Of a stretch of DNA of 64,000 nucleotides, positions 53,414 to 62,987 are shown in pieces. Under the pieces are notes generated by a model. It worked only from the letters and a program-made list of their open reading frames with translations, ran no database searches and had not been told where the DNA came from. This DNA is from JBDTVS01 sp040007095. Lineage in GTDB: Bacteria; Acidobacteriota; Vicinamibacteria; Vicinamibacterales; CAVVIG01. The stretch is from the NCBI GenBank assembly GCA_040007095.1, contig JBDTVS010000027.1:1-64000 (forward strand), in the 5' to 3' direction. Both the position numbers and the translations under genes were made by a program. Every line of letters begins with the position of its first letter. Position 1 is the first letter of the stretch.

Positions 53414-54544
53414 CTACTTGCTGACGTTATTCGCCGGAACGATGCCGGCCGTCTTGAGCGGGATCGTATAGACGGCGTCGCAGCCGGCGATGAACAGCGT
53501 CTTACCATCCGGTCCGCCGAATGCCTCGTTGGTCGAGCAGATCTGCTTCTTGGGCTCGCCGCCGTAGATCGGCAGATTGATCGTGCCAAGAAGCTTCCCC
53601 TCGGGCGACGTGATGCGGACGATCCCTGGGCCTGCGCCACCGGTCGAGTAGACATTGCCCGCGGTGTCGGTCTTCTGGCCGTCCCCAATCCCGACGCCTT
53701 CGGTAAAGACCGTGAACGCGCCCACTGTCCCGTCCGGATTGACGGCATAACGCCTCATCTTGCGGGCGGCCGTAGACAGATACATCCACTTGCCATCGGG
53801 AGACAGCGCGATGCCGTTCGGCGTGCCGCCGAGATCGGTGCCGCTGAGCACGAGCGTCGTCTTGCCGTCTTTGATCCGGTAGATGCCGTTTTGCAGCTGC
53901 TTGTCGGGATTCCTGCCCGCGTCGCGAAGACCGAAATCGTTGTCCGCGAGATACACCGCGTCGTCCGCCGCGATGGCGATGTCGTTCGGGCCGCTGAATT
54001 TCTGGCCGTTCATGCCGCTCGACAGCACCGTACGGGTCCCGTCTTTTTCCAGGCGCATCAATTGGCGATCGTTATCGGCGCACCAGATCACCCGGCCCTG
54101 GTGATCCATGCCCGTGCAGGACGGACCAATCAGCAGCACGTGACTGCGTCCAGCGCGAGTCTGCGTGCCGACATGATCGGTGTCGGTGCCCGTGTAGCCG
54201 GCCTTCTCCATGAAGACGGAGACCTGCTTTTGCGGGGTGACCTTATACAAGACGTTGTCGAGCAGGCCGGTGAAGATCCAGTAGCCGCTCCTGCCGTCCG
54301 CAATCCAGAGTCCACCTTCCGTGAGGCCGAAGCCGTGGGCAAGCTCGACCAGTTTGGCGTCGGGCGAGATGATTTGGTCGAGCGCCGGATCGGTCCTGGT
54401 GATCGAGAAAGGCTTGGCCTCGGGCGCAGGCCCGTCGCCGCGCATCTGCGGCTCGGCGGGGCCGCGTTGCGCCTGCGCGTTTCCGGCCGCAGCACCGATA
54501 ACAGCGATCGCAATAGCGTGGGACCAGAAGAAAGACTGTTTCAC
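53414..54544 (-). CDS. Secreted SMP-30/gluconolactonase-like beta-propeller
   Basis: 376 residues with a signal peptide (AIAIAVIGAAAGNAQAQ). SMP-30/gluconolactonase family features: ELAHGFGLTEGGLWIADG near the front, then KFSGPNDIAIAADDAVYLADNDFGL, then LGGTPNGIALSPDGKWMYLS, and EAFGGPDGKTLFIAG. The Glu, Asn and Asp of these repeats supply the single metal site of the family. It would hydrolyse a sugar lactone or related ester in the periplasm. Starts at GTG, chosen because AAAGAGG is six bases upstream; a TTG two codons earlier falls inside that box. Confidence 0.85.
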   Translation of the reverse strand: MKQSFFWSHAIAIAVIGAAAGNAQAQRGPAEPQMRGDGPAPEAKPFSITRTDPALDQIISPDAKLVELAHGFGLTEGGLWIADGRSGYWIFTGLLDNVLYKVTPQKQVSVFMEKAGYTGTDTDHVGTQTRAGRSHVLLIGPSCTGMDHQGRVIWCADNDRQLMRLEKDGTRTVLSSGMNGQKFSGPNDIAIAADDAVYLADNDFGLRDAGRNPDKQLQNGIYRIKDGKTTLVLSGTDLGGTPNGIALSPDGKWMYLSTAARKMRRYAVNPDGTVGAFTVFTEGVGIGDGQKTDTAGNVYSTGGAGPGIVRITSPEGKLLGTINLPIYGGEPKKQICSTNEAFGGPDGKTLFIAGCDAVYTIPLKTAGIVPANNVSK

Positions 54545-54692
54545 TCGCAACCTCTTTCCGTGGGCGCTCTGTCGAGAGCGGGCACCGCGACTTCAGAAGT
54601 CATGACGCTGCGCATTCTCACTCTGCCCCGCGCGCTTCCCATCCGTCAGATCGAGTCCGATGCCAGGACCTCTTGGCATACGCTGTGCGGTC

Positions 54693-55196
54693 TCAGAAAC
54701 CAAGTCTATCGTCGGCGGAGGGGCCGTATGTCGAAGGCACCGGCTCGTCATTCAGACGCAAATAGACGCCGAGCTGGGCGCGGTGATGGACGATGTGATT
54801 GAGGAACATCTGGCGATAGGCCAGGAATCGCGTCCCCGCGAAGATCGTCTTGCCCTGAAACGACAGCTTCCACGGCTCGGTCCACGCCGCGTCCGCGACA
54901 CCTTGGAGCGCTCCCCGCACTTTCTCCGCGCCTTCGTCGAACACGCGCACGAGCTGGGATGGGGACTCGAAGGGCAGCGGTGTGTAGCTGCGTTCTGCGA
55001 AGTCCAGCCCGGGCGTCGTCAGGACACTCAGTCCGAAGCCGGAGAGTTCGGCTACGTGCGGCGCCAGCCTTGCGAGCGACATGGACTTGGGATGCGGGAC
55101 GAAGTCGCCTTTTTCGGCCGGTACGCGCTCGAGCATCGTGCGCGTCTTCTTCACTTCCTCGTCAAATTCGGACAAGAGCAGGTCGCTGATGGGCAT
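54693..55196 (-). CDS. DinB-family protein
   Basis: 167 residues forming a four-helix DinB/YfiT-like bundle: FDEEVKKTRTMLERVP, then HPKSMSLARLAPHVAELSGF, and the C-terminal MFLNHIVHHRAQLGVYLR. The histidines in HVAEL and HIVHHR are the three metal ligands of the family. Many members are metal-dependent thiol transferases (bacillithiol or mycothiol type); others have unknown roles. Starts at ATG with GAGGACTT upstream. Cytoplasmic, single gene. Confidence 0.88.
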   Translation of the reverse strand: MPISDLLLSEFDEEVKKTRTMLERVPAEKGDFVPHPKSMSLARLAPHVAELSGFGLSVLTTPGLDFAERSYTPLPFESPSQLVRVFDEGAEKVRGALQGVADAAWTEPWKLSFQGKTIFAGTRFLAYRQMFLNHIVHHRAQLGVYLRLNDEPVPSTYGPSADDRLGF

Positions 55197-55238
55197 AAGT
55201 CCTCGAAGCAGTGTGTCTACTTGGCCATGAAACAGTCT

Positions 55239-56030
55239 TCATTGCAGCCGGGCGGCGTCCTTCTCATTCTCGCAGATATTCTCGATCAGCTCCGTATCGG
55301 GCAGGATCGCAAACGGAATCGTGATCGACCACGGCCGTGTGTAGGCCTTTGGATCGTCGATCGTGATCGCCATGTCCATGTGTCCGAAATCGTGGCGGTG
55401 GAACCGCTCGGTCGTGCGCAGCGTGTCGGTGTGCGGGTGGCCGCTGTCGTCGAGCCAGGTCCGATCGTTGAGGCCGCTCGTCTCCACGACGAAGGTGTCG
55501 CCGTCCCAGCGGCCGATCGAGTAGCCAAGCCACGCCGGATTCGGATCCACGGGAAACCGGCGCCCGTCGGTGAAAATCTGCCGGAACCTCGATTCCTGCT
55601 CGTACAGGATCAACGTCAGGCCCGGCGTATGCGCGATCTTGAACGGCGTCGCCGGCAGCATCGCGTCCGGGATCCCGTGGGGCAGGCACCGCTCGGATGG
55701 CCGCCCGGCGCCCATCCGCGCGTGGCGCGCTTCGTAGAGCTCGCGAGCCCAGGGCTGGAGCGGGAAGACGAAATCCCTTGGCGCGAACAGCTCGAGGCCG
55801 GTCGATCCACGGAGCTCGTCAGGAACCGGCGCCCTGACGCTCATCCAGATCCCCGATAGATCCGCCTTGCCGTCCGCCGACCGTGGCGCGGGCGCCGACA
55901 GATTGGGCTTGCCATCGCGCGACCTCGGTGTGCCGGGCAGCCGGACCGAAATCCACTGCGCCCTCCCCGGTACGGCCGCCATGCAGACCGCCAGCGTGAG
56001 GACGATCGTGAGCCGACGCGTCGTGTTCAT
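55239..56030 (-). CDS. Secreted protein of the SIGRWDGDTFVVET-type family
   Basis: 263 residues with a signal peptide (LTIVLTLAVCMAAVPGRAQ). Same domain as the second half of the protein at 21683-22693: GKADLSGIWMS, CLPHGIPDAML, NPAWLGYSIGRWDGDTFVVE, then DRTWLDDSGHPHTDTLRTTE and FGHMDMAITIDDPKAYTRPW. No fused domain here. Function unknown; the repeated presence beside PQQ, SMP-30 and TonB genes suggests a periplasmic role. Weak ribosome-binding site. Confidence 0.82.
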   Translation of the reverse strand: MNTTRRLTIVLTLAVCMAAVPGRAQWISVRLPGTPRSRDGKPNLSAPAPRSADGKADLSGIWMSVRAPVPDELRGSTGLELFAPRDFVFPLQPWARELYEARHARMGAGRPSERCLPHGIPDAMLPATPFKIAHTPGLTLILYEQESRFRQIFTDGRRFPVDPNPAWLGYSIGRWDGDTFVVETSGLNDRTWLDDSGHPHTDTLRTTERFHRHDFGHMDMAITIDDPKAYTRPWSITIPFAILPDTELIENICENEKDAARLQ

Positions 56031-56078
56031 TGCGCTATCGTAATGTGACCAGATAGATTCGATCGAAATTCCTTAACC

Positions 56079-57263
56079 GTGGACACACATCTGATGCTGC
56101 CGATTGTTCTCGCCTACAAAGGGCTGTTGCTGGGGGCGCTGTATGCCTTGCTCAGCACGTTGATCCTCATCGCCATCTTGTTGACGATGCGACGCGTGTT
56201 CGTGAGGATTTACGCCGCGATTGAAAATGCCCGGCGGATCCGGCCCATTCAGGTTCAAACGTTCGAGCTGGTATCGGCCGCCCGGATCGCCGCCGTGCTG
56301 ACGCAGGCCGCCCGGCTGACGCGCCTGGGGATCACGCTGCTGCTGTTCTATTTCTATCTGCCCCTGGTCTTCAGCTTCTTCCCGCAGACCCGCGAGTGGG
56401 GCGTGATCCTGTTGTTCTACATCCTCTCGCCCGTGCGGGCCGCGATTACCGCGTTCATCCTCTACCTGCCGAGCATTTTCTTCATCATCGTCGCCGCGTT
56501 TCTTTGCGCCGGGGCTCTACGGATGGCCCGCGCGGTGTTTCGCGAGGTCGAACAGGGCAACATCGGCTGGTCCGGATTTTATCCGGAATGGGCCATGCCC
56601 ACGTACAAGATCATCGAACTGCTGCTGGTCGCATTCACCGTCATCATCATCTTTCCGTATCTGCCTGGATCGAGTTCGCCCGCGTTTCAGGGCGTCTCGA
56701 TTTTCCTGGGTGTGCTGATTTCGCTGGGATCGAGTTCGGCAGTGGCGAATATCGTGGCTGGGGTGATTCTCACCTATACGCGATCCTTCCAGATCGGCGA
56801 CCGCGTCAAGATTGGCGATGTCGAAGGTGACGTGACCGAGAAGACGCTGCTGGTCACCCGCCTCAGGACCTCGAAGAATGTCGATGTGACGGTCCCCAAT
56901 TCGACGGTGATGACCAATCATGTCGAAAACTTCAGCTCCAATGCGCAAGGCCCGGGGCTGATTCTGCAGACCGCGGTCACGGTAGACTTCGACGTGCCGT
57001 GGCGCCAGGTGCATGAGCTCCTCATTCAAGCCGCCACCTCCACGGCCTTGGTCCTGGCGGAGCCCTCGCCCTTCGTCCATCAAGTCACGCTCAATGAATC
57101 CAGCGTGACCTACGAACTGAACGTCTACACGAATTCGCCCAGCAGCAAGTTCACGATCTACAGTGACCTGCATCAGAATATTCAGGACAAGCTCAAAGGC
57201 GCGGGCGTCGGGATGCGTTCCACGACCTATCACGTGTTGACGCGGGAGCGGCGCGATTCGTGA
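56079..57263 (+). CDS. MscS-family mechanosensitive ion channel
   Basis: 394 residues with four or five membrane segments in the first 230 residues. The pore helix and start of the beta domain are typical: GSSSAVANIVAGVILTYTRS, then FQIGDRVKIGDVEGDVTEKT and VTVPNSTVM. The C-terminal domain ends at the alpha/beta part (FTIYSDLHQNIQDKLKGAGV), as in small MscS channels. It releases solutes on osmotic downshock. The GTG at 56079 is used; ATG 56094 is a possible start and neither has a clear ribosome-binding site. Confidence 0.92.
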   Translation: MDTHLMLPIVLAYKGLLLGALYALLSTLILIAILLTMRRVFVRIYAAIENARRIRPIQVQTFELVSAARIAAVLTQAARLTRLGITLLLFYFYLPLVFSFFPQTREWGVILLFYILSPVRAAITAFILYLPSIFFIIVAAFLCAGALRMARAVFREVEQGNIGWSGFYPEWAMPTYKIIELLLVAFTVIIIFPYLPGSSSPAFQGVSIFLGVLISLGSSSAVANIVAGVILTYTRSFQIGDRVKIGDVEGDVTEKTLLVTRLRTSKNVDVTVPNSTVMTNHVENFSSNAQGPGLILQTAVTVDFDVPWRQVHELLIQAATSTALVLAEPSPFVHQVTLNESSVTYELNVYTNSPSSKFTIYSDLHQNIQDKLKGAGVGMRSTTYHVLTRERRDS

Positions 57264-57345
57264 CCCCGAAAACCACAGCGATGCCTCATCCAGATGGAAC
57301 GGGGCACGCGCGCCCGGTGGGTCATCGTGCACCCGCCGTCTTGTC

Positions 57346-57573
57346 CTACACCCGTCGAACCGCCAGCGTCAGCACGCTCGCCACGCCCGCCACGCCCGCG
57401 AACGCGAGGATCGCCTTCTGAAGATTGGCGTGCGTGTCGGTGGCCACGTGAAGGACGTGGCTGTTGCCGGCGAAGCGGCCGAAGACGATCTGTTTGGCGT
57501 TCGCGAGCGACAGGCTCCTCAATTTCTCCTCCGACACATTCTTGCCTTCAATGAGCAGCAGCGCTTCGATCAT
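57346..57573 (-). CDS. Small protein of unknown function with C-terminal hydrophobic segment
   Basis: 75 residues. No family recognised. GKNVSEEKLRSLSLANAKQI is a charged front half, and the C-terminus is a hydrophobic segment (AILAFAGVAGVASVLTLAV) followed by RRV, so it may be tail-anchored in the membrane. The start ATG has GGAGGACGC at seven bases, a very good ribosome-binding site, which supports it being real. Convergent with the MscS gene. Confidence 0.6.
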   Translation of the reverse strand: MIEALLLIEGKNVSEEKLRSLSLANAKQIVFGRFAGNSHVLHVATDTHANLQKAILAFAGVAGVASVLTLAVRRV

Positions 57574-57645
57574 GATGCGTCCTCCACTGTACGGTTGAAC
57601 ACGCAGATCGCCGACAGCCTCATCGCGGGCTGACAACCTGACTCC

Positions 57646-59778
57646 TCAAGGCGCCCGGTTCGCCTCCGGCGCATCGGGCGGCTGCTGATAGCCGTTCGCA
57701 TCGAACCGCAGATCCGGCCGTACTCCGCAAGGCACGCAGTCCTTCTGGTGAAGCTCGGGGATCCGCCCGCTTACCGGGTTGGTATAGCCGAACCACATCG
57801 GTCTGATGCTCGGCCATTGCACCGTGTCCGGTCTTGCGCCAAGATCCTCGGCCGTGATGTCGAGCCGAGCGCCGCGTCCTGGAGCGCTGGCCCGCGGGAC
57901 GGCGTTGGGATTGGGTGGGGCCGGGTCCTTCGACTTGGCCCAGATGCCGTCCTTGAAGGCGACTGGCCTGATGTATTGCGCATCGACCGTCAGTTCCCAG
58001 ATCCGCCAGACACCGTCCTCCAGCACGTAACGGTCGTGATAGGTGCTGGCCAGGATGGAGGCGGCAAGGAAATCGCCGGCCTTCCCGACCGTCTTGGCCG
58101 TGCGGGGCTGGAACAGGCGCATCCGTCCCGTCGCGGATCGCCCGTCGTCCGAGACCAGCACGACCGGCTGGAACAGCCAGTGATAGGAGACGCCCTCCCT
58201 CGTCGTGGGCGGATCGCGCTGCACGCGCGCCTTGATGTTGCTCGCTCTCGTCACGTAGTAGCCGGTGCGCCCGCCCTTGAAACCCTTCGTCGCCAGGACG
58301 CCGATGAACCCGGCCGGGTGTTCATCGTCGAGGAAGTGACCGTAGGCCGCGGACACGTTCACGACGCCGTCAAAGGCCGCCGAGCGGGCGAGCCGCCGCC
58401 TGGCCTCCGCAAGGGTGCCGGCCGCCGCCTGGCCCGTGGTGATCGCACCGGTGAGCGCACTCGCCGCAACGGTCTTGGCATGGCCTGCCGGCAGGACCTG
58501 CTTTCCGGTCACCGGATGAGTGCCGAGGAAGGCGGGCATGCTCAGGCCTGGCGTCGCGGCATCGTTGACCGGAACAGGCGCGTCCGGCTTGCTGGCGCCA
58601 GTTGGCACGGGCTCGACAATCCGACTCTTGCCCCAGCCCTGGAACACGTCGGTCTTGACGAGTGTGAAGCGGCGCATCTCGCGGACCTTCCACATCCCGC
58701 TCTCTTTGACGAAGCGGTTCTTGAAAGTGCCGACTTCCCACCAGCCCTTTTCCTGGTCCGCTTCTCCCAGCATGCCGAGTTCAATCCCGCGCGCCCACGC
58801 TTCATTGCCCCCAGGTGCGATCTCGACGGTGACGTCGAACTGGACGCGGTCGTTGAGCTGGCCGTGACGGAGCCCGGCCGGGCCCATCGTCTCGAGCCAC
58901 CGTCGGACGCCCGCCTTGCCGCGCCAGACGCCATGGCCGCCGACTTCGACGACGCCAGCGTCAGCAAACAGATCGACGACGTCGTCCCACATCTTGCGGT
59001 CCTGGTAGTAGCCGAAGGCCGACTGGAGATTGCGGATGCGGTCTTCGTCATTGAGCCGGTCCACCCGCTCCGAGAGCGCGGCGAGCGTTGCCTTGCTCCT
59101 GGGTGCGATGCCGATTGCGGGCGGGATCGGAACGCCGGCCGAATCCGCGGTGTAGTGGCGTGGAACGACCGGCAGGTCGCCGCCGCCCCAATTGGTCCAG
59201 CCGGTGTCATAGGGACCGTCGAATTCTGGATAGTAATGAGCTTCGCCGATCTTCCAGACGCCGCCCTCGCGCGTATATTCATTCTGGAATACGCCACCTT
59301 CGACGCGCGCGTGGCCGCCGATGCCGTGGAAAATCCACGCTTCCCAGCGCACCTTGGCCCGGGTGCCGTCCACGGAAAGATTCGCTACCGGCGCCTCGAT
59401 CATCATCGTCGAGAGACCGTCGGCTTTGAGACCCTCATAGCCGCCGCCGTAGCGCGTGCGCAGGAAGGCGGCGATCGCGGCAGGCCCCTTCGCGGTCTGC
59501 TCCGGCATGATCAGTCCGTCGAACATGAAGCGCCCGTCCGGCGCGAACAGCGCACCGACCTCATTCCACAGGCCGGCCTGCGCATATTGGGCATAGGAGC
59601 GCTGAAGATTCATCACCGCGCGCAGGCTCTCGGTGCGGTCGACCTCGCGCGCGAACTCGTCAAGCGCCGTATCGGCATGGGCCGGCAGGGGCACGGCGAG
59701 GAGCAGCGCGGCCCAGAGGGGCGAGGCGCTGCCAACCAGGACGGCGAACGTGTGCGTGGCAAGGCGGCGAAGCGACAT
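57646..59778 (-). CDS. Secreted protein with three SnoaL-like (NTF2-fold) domains
   Basis: 710 residues with a signal peptide. Three SnoaL-like segments: about residues 45-190 (LQRSYAQYAQAGLWNEVGAL, then GGVWKIGEAHYYPEF), about 235-390 (LQSAFGYYQDRKMWDDVVDL, then SGMWKVREMRRFTLVK), and a more diverged third at about 480-630 (AAYGHFLDDEHPAGF, then DGVWRIWELTVDAQYIRP). Domains 1 and 2 are close copies in layout. The C-terminus is Pro-rich with one CVPCG motif. SnoaL folds bind small hydrophobic molecules or act as isomerases/hydrolases; no activity is assigned. Start ATG has TGAGGAAT upstream. Next to a VOC-family gene on the same strand. Confidence 0.82.
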   Translation of the reverse strand: MSLRRLATHTFAVLVGSASPLWAALLLAVPLPAHADTALDEFAREVDRTESLRAVMNLQRSYAQYAQAGLWNEVGALFAPDGRFMFDGLIMPEQTAKGPAAIAAFLRTRYGGGYEGLKADGLSTMMIEAPVANLSVDGTRAKVRWEAWIFHGIGGHARVEGGVFQNEYTREGGVWKIGEAHYYPEFDGPYDTGWTNWGGGDLPVVPRHYTADSAGVPIPPAIGIAPRSKATLAALSERVDRLNDEDRIRNLQSAFGYYQDRKMWDDVVDLFADAGVVEVGGHGVWRGKAGVRRWLETMGPAGLRHGQLNDRVQFDVTVEIAPGGNEAWARGIELGMLGEADQEKGWWEVGTFKNRFVKESGMWKVREMRRFTLVKTDVFQGWGKSRIVEPVPTGASKPDAPVPVNDAATPGLSMPAFLGTHPVTGKQVLPAGHAKTVAASALTGAITTGQAAAGTLAEARRRLARSAAFDGVVNVSAAYGHFLDDEHPAGFIGVLATKGFKGGRTGYYVTRASNIKARVQRDPPTTREGVSYHWLFQPVVLVSDDGRSATGRMRLFQPRTAKTVGKAGDFLAASILASTYHDRYVLEDGVWRIWELTVDAQYIRPVAFKDGIWAKSKDPAPPNPNAVPRASAPGRGARLDITAEDLGARPDTVQWPSIRPMWFGYTNPVSGRIPELHQKDCVPCGVRPDLRFDANGYQQPPDAPEANRAP

Positions 59779-59857
59779 GGCAATTCCTCAGTTGCGTGCC
59801 TGAAGGTGCGCCAGGGTGCAGTCTCTGGCGAAGGTGGCACCGCTCGTGAGCGGGTGT

Positions 59858-60763
59858 TCAGCGCGTTGTGGCTGGCGGCTGCGCTGGTGCGGGCCGCGGG
59901 CGCGGACGAATCTCCGCGAAGTAGTTCGTGACCTGATCGGGATCGTAGAGCCACGTGGTGACCAGTCCCGGGAGCGTCTCGCCGAGCGGCTGCTCCACGG
60001 GAATCGCCCGCTGCTGCGCCAGCGCCCAGATCGGATCGACCGGCTTGACGACGTACTGGATGCCGGCGAGCCGCGGATTGACCGGTTTCTGCCCCGGCGT
60101 GGCCCACAGGCTGATCGTCGTCGAGCCGTGACGGAAGGGATATTTCGTCACGCCGATCACCGAGTCCTTCACCGGCGGCAGTTCGTCGAGCCCGACGAAC
60201 GTACGATAGAACGCCCGGCTCTTCTCGAGATCGTTGGCCGCGATGCCGATTTCGAGACGGCCGTACGTGTCCTTCGGCGCGTTGGGCGCCACCACGAGAT
60301 GCACCCACTCGCCGTCCGGATCAGTGACGAGCGCGCTGCGCACGCCATCGATGGTCTTAAACGCCGGCGCCGGAAGTCCGTGGTCCGTGAAGCGCTTCGT
60401 CAACGCCTCTTCGTCGGGAAACCACATCGTCCAGAGGCGCATGCCGGCGGCGTCGTTGAGCCCACCGCGCGTGTACGTCGCGTTGGCCGCCGCCTTCGTG
60501 AACTTGAGTTGCGAGGGCCCGACCTGGTAGCGCGAGACGCCGCCGATCGCGCCGATGCTGCCGAATCCGAGCACCTGCCCGTAGAACTCGAGTGTCCTGA
60601 CGCCGTCGCCGGTGAACCGGCGGAACACGTTCATCGAGTTCTCGGTGAAGTAGGGCGCCGCGGTGGCGGCGGGCCCTGGCGACGCCGACTGGGCGTGTAC
60701 GCCTGTCGGGATGAGGGTGGCGAGCAGAAGCGTGGGGGCCAATAACGCACTCGTTCGTGTCAT
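59858..60763 (-). CDS. Secreted VOC-superfamily (glyoxalase/dioxygenase-like) protein
   Basis: 301 residues with a signal peptide (LLAPTLLLATLIPTGVHAQS). Two halves of the VOC fold: the first has GDGVRTLEFYGQVLGFGSIG and ALVTDPDGEWVHLVVAP, the second starts GRLEIGIAANDLEKSRAFYR and ends TTWLYDPDQVTNYFAEIRP. Metal ligands are only partly recognisable (His in WVHLV, Glu in YFAEI). Members are lyases, epimerases or dioxygenases. 80 bases upstream of the SnoaL-triple gene's neighbour gap; the two may be transcribed as VOC only, because VOC follows rather than precedes on this strand. Confidence 0.8.
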   Translation of the reverse strand: MTRTSALLAPTLLLATLIPTGVHAQSASPGPAATAAPYFTENSMNVFRRFTGDGVRTLEFYGQVLGFGSIGAIGGVSRYQVGPSQLKFTKAAANATYTRGGLNDAAGMRLWTMWFPDEEALTKRFTDHGLPAPAFKTIDGVRSALVTDPDGEWVHLVVAPNAPKDTYGRLEIGIAANDLEKSRAFYRTFVGLDELPPVKDSVIGVTKYPFRHGSTTISLWATPGQKPVNPRLAGIQYVVKPVDPIWALAQQRAIPVEQPLGETLPGLVTTWLYDPDQVTNYFAEIRPRPRPAPAQPPATTR

Positions 60764-60881
60764 GGGATCACCGCCAGGAACTATATACGGCCCCCCCTGC
60801 CTGACGGAAGTGTCGGACGTGTTTATTTTCGGTTCGATCACCTCGTCGCTCAGTTCAGGAAGGAAGATTCCCGCCCGGGCC

Positions 60882-61307
60882 CTAACTCGCGGCCTTGAGC
60901 GGAACGGCCTCCCCGTCAATCGACGTGGAGTCGATTCCCTTCTGGCGGCTCGCCAACGCCACATACCGAGCGTGCAACTGCTCGAGCTCGGCCTCCGAGA
61001 GATCTTCGACGGAAATGAGCCGATTGCTCGCGCCGTTGAGCGCAGCGACGACCTCGTTGATTTTCAGCTGCATCGCCAGGGACTCTTTGTTTTGAGTCCG
61101 CTGGATGAGAAAGACCATCAAGAATGTGATGATGGTCGTGCCTGTATTGATGACCAGTTGCCACGTGTCGGAGTAGTGAAACAGCGGGCCCGTCGCTCCC
61201 CATATGGCGATGATGGCGATGGCGATCAGAAACGCGGAATTGGTACCGGTCCATGTGGTTGCGGCACAGGCAAATCGTTCGGTGAGACCAACTTTGGATG
61301 GTGACAT
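60882..61307 (-). CDS. Low-affinity iron permease family membrane protein
   Basis: 141 residues. Matches the bacterial low-affinity iron permease family: FACAATTWTGTNSAFLIAIA, then WGATGPLFHYSDTWQLVINT, then TTIITFLMVFLIQRTQNKES and a C-terminal helix with LKINEVVAALNGASNRLISVEDLSEAEL split over the cytoplasmic part. Two or three membrane segments. Iron transport is shown for fungal relatives only. Start ATG has AAGGAG upstream. Confidence 0.88.
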   Translation of the reverse strand: MSPSKVGLTERFACAATTWTGTNSAFLIAIAIIAIWGATGPLFHYSDTWQLVINTGTTIITFLMVFLIQRTQNKESLAMQLKINEVVAALNGASNRLISVEDLSEAELEQLHARYVALASRQKGIDSTSIDGEAVPLKAAS

Positions 61308-61653
61308 CTGCGTGCTCCTTCACTCCGACCAGGACTCCAAAGCAAAGAACGTTCCCTGCAGAGTTCCCTGACCGATTGATTCCTGTTCAACTCACGGGGG
61401 CAATGGGTCGCGCAGTGTGCCGGGCCTGTCGGCCGCGAGGGATCGCCATTGACTCCCCGCAGCCCGCGTGCCGGCGGCAAGTGGCCGCTCGGCGCAATGG
61501 TTCGGGCGTGACGCGAGACTCACCACCGGTCCCACGTCATTGCCGAAAAGTAGACGTGCAGGTTCGATCAGTGGCAGATGTGTGCTGCGTCTCGACTCGG
61601 AACGAGAGCGGGGAACGAGTGACACCGGCCTCCGACCGGTGGCACGGGTATTG
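61308..61653. other. 346-base divergent gap
   Basis: Upstream region of both the iron-permease-like gene and the BamA/TamA-like gene. A short hairpin (CACCGG, loop, CCGGTG at about 61623-61642) precedes the latter's start. No gene or further repeat seen. Confidence 0.5.
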
Positions 61654-62986
61654 ATGACTCGGCAGCAAATGGGTCGTGTGTGGGCACGCGCTGTTCTGGC
61701 GATCTTCGCTGCGTGGTCTGTGGCCTGTAAGGACACCGGGACCGTTCAGGTTCACTCCCTCACCTTCAAAGGCGCGCAGACGCTTTACGAATCCGCGCTG
61801 AAAGACGTCGTCGCGACGCGCGTCAACTCGCGTCTGCCATGGGGGACGAAAGCGTACTTCGAGCGAACGCGCGTCGACGACGATCTGAAAAGGATTCAGA
61901 CTTTCTATATCGATCGCGGCTATCCGGATGCGCGCGTCACGGGTTTCGACGTGAAGCTCAATCATCGCGAGGATGCCGTGGATATCACGGTGATCATCCG
62001 GGAAGGAGAGCCGCTCCTGGTCGCGGCCGTGAATCTTGTCGGCTTCGAGGTCCTGCCCGCCGCGACACTCGATGGCCTGAAGAAGCAAATTCCCTTGAAG
62101 CCTGGCCAGCCGCGCGACCGTCAGCTGGCAGTGACGGCACACGAGCTGTCGCTCAACGCGCTGCGCGACCGCGGCTATCCCTACTCAATCGTGAACGTCG
62201 AGGAAGATGATGGCCCTACCGGCAAGATGGCCACGCTGACCCTGCGCGCCGAACCAGGTCAGCTCGCACATTTTGGCCCCGCCGAAGTCGTGGGAAATCA
62301 ACACGTCAGCAACCGTGTCGTACGCCGCTCGGTCGGTTACAAGGAGGGCGATCTCTACCGGCTCAGCCGCCTGCAGGATACACAGCGTCGTCTCTACGCG
62401 ACGCAGTTGTTTCAGTTCGTCACCGTGGAACCTACGCAGCCGGGGACCAGGTCCACGGACGTCGGCATCACGACCGAAACAGTGACCGATGGCCAGCCGC
62501 CGGTGGCCTCGGCTGCGTCATCCGAGAATCAGCCCGCCGCGGTTCCGACGCGGATCACCCTGGTTGAAAGCAAGCCCGAGCGCACGAGATTTGGTGTTGG
62601 CTACGGCACGGAAGAGAAGGCGCGAGCAGACGTCCAGTATCGCCGGTTCAATTTCATCGGCGGCGGACGGACGGCGGAGGCGCACGTTCGCTGGTCGTCA
62701 CTCGACCGTGGCGTCCGCTTGAGTCTGAGCCAGCCCGAACTCGTTGCCGGCGTTTCCCTGGGTGTGATCGGACAGCAGTGGTACACACACCTACGCGCCG
62801 GCATATCGATCGGTCGTCGGCGGCGGCAAGGCGGTCTTCACACGCCGCCTCGGCCCGCGCACGTACTGGTCCGTGTCGGTCACCGGCGAACGTCATGAGA
62901 GCTCGATTGAGAGCGATGCGTTCAACAACGCGAGCCTCCGGAACGGCCTGATCGCGCTGGGCCTCAACCCGGTGACCGGCCAGCAG
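61654..62986 (+). pseudogene. BamA/TamA-like outer membrane protein gene with frameshift and lost 3' end
   Basis: The frame from ATG 61654 gives a signal segment with a possible lipobox (AAWSVACKD), then three POTRA-like units (for example FKGAQTLYESALKDVV with RVDDDLKRIQTFYIDRGYPD; FEVLPAATLDGLKKQ with ALRDRGYPYSIVN; VVGNQHVSNRVVRRSVGYKEGDLY) and the first barrel strands (TRFGVGYGTEEKARADVQYR, FNFIGGGRTAEAHVRW). In the (AC)4 tract at 62783-62790 the frame is lost; adding one AC lets it continue as TYAPAYRSVVGGGKAVFTRR, then RTYWSVSVTGERHESS and LGLNPVTGQQ. At 62987 the barrel is cut and TamB-like sequence begins. Family members insert or export beta-barrel proteins in the outer membrane. Sequencing error can explain the dinucleotide loss but not the missing barrel half. 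Confidence 0.75.
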
Positions 62987-62987
62987 A

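Noticed and set aside
57748..59931. Long plus-strand open frame (about 727 codons) over the SnoaL-triple gene
   Set aside because: It lies opposite a gene with a signal peptide and recognisable domains; the product is rich in Arg/His/Asp/Val as expected of the antisense of a GC-rich gene, and it matches no family.
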